This document shows positions 1 to 6,246 of a DNA stretch of 38,034 nt, in pieces (position 1 is the first letter of the stretch; each line of letters starts with the position of its first letter). The notes below the pieces were generated by a model, which was not told the DNA's origin, did not search any database, and saw nothing but the letters and a program-made list of their open reading frames with translations. This stretch comes from JAAYZH01 sp964479695 (lineage in GTDB: Bacteria; Bacillota; Clostridia; Saccharofermentanales; Fastidiosipilaceae). The stretch spans positions 1 through 38,034 of the forward strand of contig CAYZSO010000028.1 of NCBI GenBank assembly GCA_964479695.1, in the 5' to 3' direction. The position numbers were made by a program, and so were the translations under genes.

Positions 1-131
1 TGTCACGCATAAACTTCGGCTCTATCATGCACATAAAAGCAAATTTGAAGATATGCGCAGGCTGGGTGACGTGTCACGTATAAACTTCGGCTCTATCATG
101 CACATAAAAGCAAATTTGAAGATATGCGCAA
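1..131 (-). repeat. Left-end array of D-type hairpin repeats (about 1.8 units)
   Basis: Two direct copies of a 71-bp unit start at 1 and 72. Each has TGTCACG(C/T)ATAAACTTCGG, then a hairpin core GCACATAAAAG...GATATGCGC. This is the reverse complement of the array at 37830-38034 and shares its core with 21649-21897, 6074-6107 and 9304-9337. The short open frames read through it are repeat translations, not genes. The array begins at base 1, so it probably continues outside the window. Confidence 0.85.
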
Positions 132-197
132 GAGAACTTGATATGAAAGCAACGAATGGAACCAATTTCCCGCCAATTCCCCAAAATCCCCAAAATA

Positions 198-228
198 GTT
201 GCGCGCGCAACCAATAGAGGGGTATCAT
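198..228 (+). promoter_or_regulatory. Candidate promoter and operator for the MarR regulator and exporter
   Basis: A -35-like TTGCGC (200-205) and a -10-like TATCAT (223-228) are separated by exactly 17 bp. A perfect 14-bp palindrome GTTGCGCGCGCAAC (198-211) covers the -35. This is a natural place for a MarR dimer to repress its own promoter, but the binding is inferred. If right, the transcript starts near 235 and the leader runs through the CAATCACT repeat before the regulator start at 462. Confidence 0.42.
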
Positions 229-269
229 GTACACTGTTTGAAATTTCCTTCCGAAACAAAACATGCCTA

Positions 270-424
270 ACAATCGCTCAAACAATCACTCAAACACTCA
301 AACAATCACTCGCTCAATCACTCAGTCGCTCACTCAAACAATCAAACAATCACTCACTCACTCACTCAATCACTCAATCAATCACTCAATCAATCACTCG
401 ATCAAACACTCAAGCAATTACTCG
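270..424 (+). repeat. Degenerate CAATCACT / CACTCAAT short tandem repeat
   Basis: About 150 bp are built from 4- and 8-bp units (CAATCACT, CACTCAAA, CACTCGCT). Two forward frames stay open through it, giving Ser/Thr/Gln/Asn/His-rich translations. One of them is continuous with the downstream MarR frame and would reach back to 156. I treat it as untranslated leader because the best start for MarR is at 462 and the candidate promoter lies downstream of 156. Confidence 0.8.
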
Positions 425-461
425 GAACAACCAGCAACCCAACCATTTAGGAACGCAACAC

Positions 462-965
462 ATGGAACGCATTCAAAAGTACTTAAATAGGATCTACCGC
501 GCAGCAGTGCTGGATCGAACGGCTGCTTTTGCTGCGCGCGGCCTGCCAGGGTGGCAAGTAAGTTACATTTTGCAGATCTGCCGCACCCCGGGTCTGAGAC
601 AGGACGAGCTGGCCGCGCGCCTCCTCGTCAACAAGAGTTCCGTCACCCGGCAGGTCGCTCAGATGCAGCAGAATGGTTTGGTCCTTCGCGAGACCGACCC
701 GAGCGACCGCCGAATCAAGCGCCTCCACCCGACCGAGAAGGCGCAGGCCCTCTACCCGGAGATCATGAGCTATTTGGAGGAGTGGAATGACGCATTGACA
801 GGGGATCTATCGCCGCAAGATCAAGCAGATTTGCTACGTCTTTTGAATCATTTGGCCAAAGCCGCCACCCTCCGCCTTCGATCCCAAGATCTTGACACGC
901 TACTCAATGATGATCTTCCAACCGACCAACCCACAACCACCGCCAAAACAAACAGCCACAACTAA
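462..965 (+). CDS. MarR-family transcriptional regulator
   Basis: The product is a 167-residue winged-helix regulator. It shows the MarR pattern: a helix-turn-helix region (LRQDELAARLLVNKSSVTRQ) followed by the wing DPSDRRIKRLHPTEKA, which matches the family's D-x-R-x-x-x-L-x-L-T signature. The ATG at 462 has a weak AGGAA upstream and gives the usual family length. The frame is open back to 156, but that extra stretch is only tandem repeat. The gene lies 63 bp before an ABC exporter pair, and a MarR gene beside a heterodimeric drug exporter is common in Bacillota, so it probably controls that exporter in response to a small ligand (inference). The C-terminal part contains the dispersed palindrome at 851-866, read as HLAKAAT. 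The last ~20 residues are Thr/Asn/Pro-rich and low in complexity. Confidence 0.88.
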   Translation: MERIQKYLNRIYRAAVLDRTAAFAARGLPGWQVSYILQICRTPGLRQDELAARLLVNKSSVTRQVAQMQQNGLVLRETDPSDRRIKRLHPTEKAQALYPEIMSYLEEWNDALTGDLSPQDQADLLRLLNHLAKAATLRLRSQDLDTLLNDDLPTDQPTTTAKTNSHN

Positions 966-1028
966 CACTAAACAGCCACAAGCCACCGCAACGAGAAATG
1001 ATGAAAGAGAAGAATAAGGACTAAGCGT

Positions 1029-3134
1029 ATGCTCACAAAAAAATATGCCAAGAATCATACCCGGGATTTGATCGTCAATGTGATCGTCAAGATGACAGGA
1101 ACCATGTTGGAAGTCGTGTTGCCGGCTATTTTGGCCTACATAGTGGATATTGTGGTGCCGACAGAAAATCGTAATCAGGTGCTTTTCTGGGGTGTCATCA
1201 TGGTGGTGTGCGCTTTTGGGGCGTGGGTTGGGAATATTGTGGCCAACCGGATGGCGGCGAAGACGGCTGCAGGCATGATTCGCAGTATTAGGCAGGATCT
1301 TTTTAAGCGGTCGATGGGGCTTTCGGCGCGGCAGATTGATAAGATCACGATTTCGTCATTGGAATCGCGGCTTACGACGGACACGTATAACTTGCATCGC
1401 TTCTATGGGGCGTCGCTACGGATGGGAATCCGGTCGGTGATGCTGTTTTTGGGCGGGGTGTTTTTCTGTTTCTGGCTCAGTTGGCGGCTGGCGTTGGTGC
1501 TGGTCGTTTTGGTGCCGCCATTGATGATCAGTATCCGGATGGTGCTGCGGAAGGGTCTGCCGATGTGGCGCGATGTGCAGAGGCGCATCGATGACATGGT
1601 GCAGGTTATTCGTGAGAACATTCAGGGAATCAAGGTATCCAAGGCACTGGATAAGACAGACTATGAGAAAGCGCGCTTTGGCCAAAGCAACGATTCCGTC
1701 AGACAAGGGGAGATTGATGCGAACTACCAAATGGCGAAGTTACAGCCCATTGTGAACATTATTCTGTACGGCGGGCTGGCGGTGGTGCTGGTGCTGGGGG
1801 CGTATTACGCGCAGAGGCAGATTGTGCAGGCGGGTACGATTATTGCATTTATGTCGTATTTTATTCAGATCACGAACTCGCTGCTGAATATGAATCGCAT
1901 GATCAACATGTATAACCGCAGTGATGCTTCCGCACAGCGCATCGAAGAAGTGTTGAATATGCCTTTGGACAGCAATCAGCAAATGACGCAGGCGGATGAG
2001 GCGGCGCTGCCGGAGAGCCGCCCGGACGTGCCTGAGGTGGAGTTTCGCCATGTGGGCTTCAGTTATTTGAACACAAAGGCGAACGTCAAAGACATCAGTT
2101 TCCGCCTGTTCCCCGGCCAGACGCTTGGCATTATGGGGCCGACGGGGGCGGGGAAGAGCACGATTATTCGCCTCTTGCTGCGCCAGTATGACCCGACGGA
2201 GGGCGAAATTCTGGTGCGCGGCGTGAATACGAAGCACTTGTCGGAGGCGACGCTTCACGAGCTTTTCGGGGTGGTGTTTCAGAATGATTTTCTTTTCGGC
2301 GATGAGGTGCGCAAGAATATCGATTTTGGGCGGGGGCTTTCGGATGAGGAGCTGAATTTTGCTACTGAGAATGCTCAGGCCAAAGAATTCTTAGACAACA
2401 AAGAGGGTGGCCTCGACTTCAAGCTGGCATCCAAGGGTGTGAATTTATCCGGCGGCCAAAAACAGCGCTTGTTGCTGAGCAGGGCTTTGGCCGGAAATCC
2501 GAAAATCTTGATCCTCGACGATGCTTCGAGCGCGCTGGATTTCCGTACGGACGCCAAGCTGCGCGCTGCTTTGAAGAAAAATTACCACGACACGACATCG
2601 ATCCTGATCGCGCAGCGCGTCAGCTCGGTGCGACATGCAGAAGAAATTATTTTCCTTGACGAAGGCCGCATCCTGGCTGCCGGCACGCATGACGAGCTCC
2701 TCGCCACCTGCCCGCCTTACGCCGAAATCGCCAAGATGCAAATGGGCGAAACCGGCGAGGGCCGCGCGGATCGAAACGAAGGCCGCGCGGATCTGGACAT
2801 GGGGAACCGCGGCAACGGCCACGCGGACTTGAGCGACGGCGCAGGTTTCGCCAACGGTCGCGCGGACTTGAGCGACGGCGCAGGTTTCGCCAACGGTCGC
2901 GCGGACTTGAGCAAGAGCGAACATGCGGGCACGGATGGGGTTGGAGTGGGCGGCTTTGGCCAAGATAGCGGCTTTGGCCAAGATGGCCAAACCGGCCTAA
3001 CTGCCCAAACTGGCCTAACCGGTCAAACCGGCGAAGATGAATACAAGGACTTGGTGGATGAGACAGTCGAAACCTTGAGCGAGCCCATTTACGCACCGGG
3101 CAGGTCCGAAATCGAAACAGAAACGGAGATTTAA
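1029..3134 (+). CDS. Heterodimeric ABC exporter, subunit with degenerate ATP site
   Basis: The 701-residue protein is a transmembrane domain fused to a nucleotide-binding domain. Six membrane helices fill roughly residues 15-300. The ATPase has Walker A GPTGAGKST (370-378), signature LSGGQ (473-477) and Walker B ILILDD. The catalytic Glu is Asp at 498, and the switch His is Gln at 529 (IAQR). Such an Asp/Gln pair marks the non-hydrolysing site of heterodimeric exporters such as TM287/288 and BmrCD. The partner starts one base after this stop codon. Substrate is unknown; drug or lipid-like compounds are typical of the family. The last ~125 residues are an odd hydrophilic tail with 13-residue repeats (ADLSDGAGFANGR) and two GFGQD copies of the dispersed palindrome; family members normally end soon after the ATPase. 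Another palindrome copy at 1675-1688 is read FGQS. Confidence 0.93.
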   Translation: MLTKKYAKNHTRDLIVNVIVKMTGTMLEVVLPAILAYIVDIVVPTENRNQVLFWGVIMVVCAFGAWVGNIVANRMAAKTAAGMIRSIRQDLFKRSMGLSARQIDKITISSLESRLTTDTYNLHRFYGASLRMGIRSVMLFLGGVFFCFWLSWRLALVLVVLVPPLMISIRMVLRKGLPMWRDVQRRIDDMVQVIRENIQGIKVSKALDKTDYEKARFGQSNDSVRQGEIDANYQMAKLQPIVNIILYGGLAVVLVLGAYYAQRQIVQAGTIIAFMSYFIQITNSLLNMNRMINMYNRSDASAQRIEEVLNMPLDSNQQMTQADEAALPESRPDVPEVEFRHVGFSYLNTKANVKDISFRLFPGQTLGIMGPTGAGKSTIIRLLLRQYDPTEGEILVRGVNTKHLSEATLHELFGVVFQNDFLFGDEVRKNIDFGRGLSDEELNFATENAQAKEFLDNKEGGLDFKLASKGVNLSGGQKQRLLLSRALAGNPKILILDDASSALDFRTDAKLRAALKKNYHDTTSILIAQRVSSVRHAEEIIFLDEGRILAAGTHDELLATCPPYAEIAKMQMGETGEGRADRNEGRADLDMGNRGNGHADLSDGAGFANGRADLSDGAGFANGRADLSKSEHAGTDGVGVGGFGQDSGFGQDGQTGLTAQTGLTGQTGEDEYKDLVDETVETLSEPIYAPGRSEIETETEI
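2822..2913 (+). repeat. 39-bp in-frame tandem repeat in exporter tail
   Basis: Two full 39-bp units and part of a third start at 2823, 2862 and 2901, encoding ADLSDGAGFANGR. The period is a multiple of three, so unit gain or loss keeps the frame. Related, more diverged GRAD units precede it from about 2760. Two palindrome copies follow at 2949-2964 and 2968-2982. Confidence 0.9.
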
Positions 3135-3135
3135 G

Positions 3136-4914
3136 ATGGCAGAAGCAATGATTGTCGAAGAACGCAGAGACAAACCGAAAGACTACCGCAAAGTCCTGCG
3201 TGGACTCCTGCGCTACGTCCGCAAAGAATGGCCTACCTTGCTCGTGGTCCTGATCCTCGTCGTCGTCTCGAACTTCATCATGATTCTGGGGCCGCGCTTC
3301 AGTGGGGCCGCCGTTGACGCAATCGGCAATGGGGGGAGCGAAGTGCTCTTCGACCGAGTCGTTTACTACGCGCTCCTCATGCTCGCCAGCTATGTGGGCT
3401 CGGCGTTCATTAATTACCTTACGACGCTGTTGGGGGTGCGCGCCTCGCAAAACGTCGTGCGCGAGATGAGGCAGGATACTTTTGATAAGATTGTCGAACT
3501 GCCGCTGTCGTACATTGACTCGCATCAGACGGGCGACCTCGTTTCGCGAATTTCTTACGACTTGGATGTCGTCAACGAATCGCTGACCAATGACGTCGTC
3601 AATATTGTGGCATCCTTCCTGATGATCATTGGCTCTTTTGTTATGATGCTCACGATTTCGCCCGAGCTGACTATTTTGTTCGCGCTCATGGTGCCGGTCA
3701 CCGTCTGGTTCACGGTGTATCGCGTGAAGAAAACTCGCCCGTTGTTCTCCGCGCGTTCCAAGAAATTGGGGCAGATGAACGGCTACGTTGAGGAGATTTT
3801 GTCCGGTCAAAAAACCATCCGCGCCTACGGCAAAGAGGATTACTTCTTCGGTGAGTTCAACAAGATCAACCAAGACTCCATCGACGCCTACTACAAAGCC
3901 GACTACCAATCCGCCTTCAACGGCCCGTCCGTCATGTTGATCAGTAACTTGTCGTTGGCTTTGGTGGCGCTTTTTGGGGCGCTCCTCTTCCTCGACGGGC
4001 GCTTCACCCTAGGCGGCCTCTCCGCGTTCATTCTGTACTCGCGCCGCTTCTCCGGTCCGATCAACGAAATGGCCAACATCGTAGCCGAGCTCCAGTCCGC
4101 CGCCTCCGCAGCCGAGCGCGTTTTCACTCTACTCGAGCAGCCTTCCGAGCCCGCCGACAAGCCGGACGCTCTGACGCTCACCAACGTCCAAGGCGAGGTC
4201 GAATTTTCGCACGTCGACTTCTCCTACATCGAAGGCGTGCCCGTCATTCGCGACATGAATCTTTTGGCGAAAAAAGGCAGCCTCACCGCCATCGTAGGTC
4301 CCACCGGTGCCGGCAAGACCACTATTATCAATCTTCTTATGCGTTTTTACGACCCCCAAGCCGGCACGATCACGGTCGACGGTCACTCCACGCTCGACGT
4401 CACCCGCCGCAGTCTCCGCCGTTCCTTCGCCATGGTTCTCCAGGACAGCTGGCTCTTCAACGGCACCATTCGCGAGAACATCGCCTACGGTCGCCAGGAT
4501 GCAACGCTCGAGGAGGTTCGTCGTGCGGCCAAAGCCGCCCACATCGACTCCTTCATCGATTCACAACCCCAAGGCTACGACACCATCATCACCGATGGCG
4601 CCACCAACCTCTCCCAAGGCCAAAAACAACTCCTCACCATCGCCCGCGCTATGCTGCTCGACACCCCCATGCTCATCCTTGACGAAGCCACCTCCAACGT
4701 CGACAGCAGCACCGAAATCCAAATCCAAGACGCCATGAACCAACTCATCGAAGGGCGCACTTCCTTTGTCATCGCCCACCGCCTTTCCACCATCCAAAAC
4801 GCCGACCACATCCTCCTCGTCCAAGACGGCCAAATCAAAGAACAAGGCACCCACCAAGAGCTCCTCGCTCTCAACGGCGCCTACACGCGCCTCTACCAGT
4901 CTCAGTTCAGCTGA
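3136..4914 (+). CDS. Heterodimeric ABC exporter, catalytic subunit
   Basis: The 592-residue protein has an N-terminal six-helix membrane domain and a C-terminal ATPase. Walker A is GPTGAGKTT (388-396), Walker B is LILDEATSNVD with the catalytic Glu at 517, and the switch His is at 548 (IAHRLST). The signature is LSQGQ rather than LSGGQ. In heterodimers this weakened signature faces the partner's degenerate site. Thus this subunit supplies the Walker motifs of the working site and the partner supplies its intact LSGGQ. Start ATG 3136 follows the previous stop by one base, so the two are translationally coupled. The two subunits together would form one multidrug-type exporter in the cytoplasmic membrane. 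Length is normal and there is no C-terminal tail, unlike the partner. Confidence 0.94.
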   Translation: MAEAMIVEERRDKPKDYRKVLRGLLRYVRKEWPTLLVVLILVVVSNFIMILGPRFSGAAVDAIGNGGSEVLFDRVVYYALLMLASYVGSAFINYLTTLLGVRASQNVVREMRQDTFDKIVELPLSYIDSHQTGDLVSRISYDLDVVNESLTNDVVNIVASFLMIIGSFVMMLTISPELTILFALMVPVTVWFTVYRVKKTRPLFSARSKKLGQMNGYVEEILSGQKTIRAYGKEDYFFGEFNKINQDSIDAYYKADYQSAFNGPSVMLISNLSLALVALFGALLFLDGRFTLGGLSAFILYSRRFSGPINEMANIVAELQSAASAAERVFTLLEQPSEPADKPDALTLTNVQGEVEFSHVDFSYIEGVPVIRDMNLLAKKGSLTAIVGPTGAGKTTIINLLMRFYDPQAGTITVDGHSTLDVTRRSLRRSFAMVLQDSWLFNGTIRENIAYGRQDATLEEVRRAAKAAHIDSFIDSQPQGYDTIITDGATNLSQGQKQLLTIARAMLLDTPMLILDEATSNVDSSTEIQIQDAMNQLIEGRTSFVIAHRLSTIQNADHILLVQDGQIKEQGTHQELLALNGAYTRLYQSQFS

Positions 4915-4920
4915 GTTGCG

Positions 4921-4959
4921 GTTAGGGGGTGAGGGTGAGGGGTTGGGTTTGGGGGTGGA
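4921..4959 (+). other. G-rich tract with G-quadruplex potential after the exporter genes
   Basis: Starting 6 bp after the exporter stop, the plus strand has five runs of three to five G separated by two or three bases (GGGGG-TGA-GGG-TGA-GGGG-TT-GGG-TTT-GGGGG). This satisfies the usual G3+N1-7 quadruplex pattern. No classical terminator follows the exporter operon, so the tract may affect 3' end formation (inference). Confidence 0.6.
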
Positions 4960-4965
4960 TTCGGT

Positions 4966-5005
4966 TTTGACTACATAAGTTTATTTTTAAACTTATGTAG
5001 TCAAA
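4966..5005. repeat. Palindrome P, 18-bp arms
   Basis: The arms TTTGACTACATAAGTTTA (4966-4983) and its exact complement (4988-5005) surround a TTTT loop. The same ACTACATAAGTTTAAA half-site recurs near 8510, 9842, 17240, 24574, 28745 and 28907. It lies 51 bp after the exporter operon and could act as a terminator-like hairpin, but there is no proper U-tract. Confidence 0.88.
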
Positions 5006-5307
5006 TGTAGTCAAAACCTTCACGACCTTCACGACCCTCACGACCCTCACGACCTTCACGTGCGAGTGCTGAATGGGCGCGATCCTTGGCGCGTGTAGGC
5101 GCTTTCTGGCAGTTTCAAGCTCAAGTTGTTCAGGCTGTTTGTGTTCGGGCAGCGTCTGAGCGTTTTGGGCGGTTTGGGCGATTTGGGCGATTTGGGAGGT
5201 TCGAGCGGTTTGGGCGGTTTGGGAGGTTTCGAGTGGTTCGAGTGTTTTCAGCGATTTGAGCGACGATTTCTTCCTCGTATTTGTTCTGCGCGATTCCGCA
5301 GATTGAT

Positions 5308-5457
5308 GGCGGAGCGGTTTTGGCGACGTATTTCGTCTACGCAGGTGCGCTGGTGTTTGAGTTTTATTGGCGGAGCGGTTTTGGCGGCGTATTTTCACTG
5401 AGTTTGTTCCCCTGCGTTGAAGTTCTTATTGGCGGAGCGGTTTTGGCGGCGTATTCA
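5308..5457 (+). repeat. Array A, copy 1 (three ~62-bp units)
   Basis: GGCGGAGCGGTTTTGGCG begins at 5308, 5369 and 5431, so the period is 61-62 bp. Each is followed by (A/G)CGTATT and a T-rich segment containing GAATTTGTTC or similar. There is no separate spacer sequence, so it is a satellite-like array and not CRISPR. Confidence 0.88.
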
Positions 5458-5498
5458 TCCTGAATTTGTTCTGTAGAAATCATAGAAAATATTATAAG

Positions 5499-5740
5499 AT
5501 TTCCAGTTTGGTCAAGATCGCGAAACTTGCGACATCGGATTGACAGACTCAGCACTTTATAAGGTATTTTCCTGTTGGTCCAGTGCTTAATGCAGACCAT
5601 GTAGCCGTCGAGGTCAGTATTCATTCAATAATTTCTATCCTCAGGTCAGTATTCATTCATCTGGCTGTAAACAAGTGTCAAGATCATCTCTGGGAAATAA
5701 TTGTTATCGCAATCCTCCGGATCTGGACCAGAATGGAAAT
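5499..5740 (+). repeat. Element B, copy 1: 242-bp repeat with terminal inverted repeats
   Basis: The left end starts ATTTCCAGTTTGGTCAAGAT and runs to TTGCGACA. The right end is an imperfect complement of it, from TATCGCAATCC to CCAGAATGGAAAT. Inside are two direct copies of AGGTCAGTATTCATTCA (5611 and 5643) with a 32-bp period. No protein is encoded. The form resembles a MITE, a transposon relic lacking its own enzyme, or a structured RNA. No clear target-site duplication is visible. Confidence 0.75.
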
Positions 5741-5809
5741 TATTTTTGGCTTGGTAAGCACTTGGTCAGCTCTTGGTCGGGGAAAATCAGAAAGATAGCA
5801 AGACTTGTC

Positions 5810-6036
5810 GTAATAAGTTGATTAGGGCGTACCCTCTGTTGAGAAGCACTAGAGTGTAGGGAGAAATAGATCCAGAAACAATCGGTGGAATCAGGCGTTC
5901 CTTCAAACACCAAACCTAGACACGTACGAACCAGAACTAGGAACCATAAGTCGCAAGCGGGCGTTCCTTCAAACACCAAACCTAGACACTTACGAACCAG
6001 AACTAGGAACCATAAGTCGCAAGCTAGCGTCCCTTC
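5810..6036 (+). repeat. Array C, copy 1 (~66-bp units)
   Basis: GCGT(T/A)CC(T/C)TC or a one-base variant (GCGTCCCTTC in the last unit) starts at 5827, 5895, 5961 and 6027, giving spacings of 68, 66 and 66 bp. The unit 5895-5960 is almost identical to 5961-6026. Most units have an (A)ATAAGT sequence 10-15 bases before the GCGT core. Confidence 0.85.
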
Positions 6037-6073
6037 AGAAAAATGGCTGAATAGAAATGAGTAACAAGCTGGC

Positions 6074-6107
6074 TTGCACATATCTTCAAATTTAAAGATG
6101 TGTGCAA
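6074..6107. repeat. Hairpin D, copy closing composite cassette 1
   Basis: TTGCACATATCTT and AAGATGTGTGCAA pair around a short AT-rich loop, with one G-T type mismatch. It is nearly identical to 9304-9337 and shares its left half with the arrays at both window ends and at 21649-21897. Confidence 0.85.
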
Positions 6108-6187
6108 TTTATTGCCTGAAATCTGCACCTGAAAGTTGCACATAAGTGCGATTTTCGGATGATTTTTGGATGATGCAAATTTTTTTA

Positions 6188-6216
6188 TTGATAAGTTAAA
6201 AGTGTATCGATATAAT
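6188..6216 (+). promoter_or_regulatory. Sigma-A-like promoter of the flavoprotein reductase
   Basis: TTGATA (6188-6193) and TATAAT (6211-6216) are separated by 17 bp. Transcription would start near 6223, leaving a short leader with a strong GGAGGGAGG ribosome binding site (6230-6238), eight bases before the ATG at 6247. The promoter lies just downstream of composite cassette 1. Confidence 0.8.
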
Positions 6217-6246
6217 CCGACCCATATCCGGAGGGAGGATCAGGGA

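Larger units (their letters stand above)
4966..6107 (+). repeat. Composite intergenic cassette, copy 1 (P-A-B-C-D order)
   Basis: This 1.1-kb gene-free stretch contains, in order: palindrome P (4966-5005), five ACCTTCACG-type 9-bp units (5016-5060), a degenerate TTTGGGCGA-type 9-bp repeat (about 5165-5250), array A (5308-5457), inverted-repeat element B (5499-5740), array C (5827-6036) and hairpin D (6074-6107). Parts A-B-C recur at four other loci in the window. No open frame in it looks like a gene: the frames present are translations of the repeats. Confidence 0.88.

Noticed and set aside
156..461. N-terminal extension of the MarR protein by 102 residues
   Set aside because: It consists of tandem-repeat translation, starts upstream of the likely promoter and has no start signal; the ATG at 462 gives the normal family length.
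2647..3909. 420-residue minus-strand open frame
   Set aside because: It lies opposite both ABC exporter genes, has no family motif and is rich in Arg/His, as expected from antisense reading of GC-rich codons.
5126..5401. Gly/Leu/Phe-rich open frame of 91 residues and neighbours near 8669 and 17764
   Set aside because: These read through 9-bp, 62-bp or 66-bp repeats, have no ribosome binding site, and are not conserved in frame between cassette copies.
5499..5740. Insertion sequence with its own transposase
   Set aside because: The element is only 242 bp and none of its frames resembles a transposase. No transposase gene is in the window.
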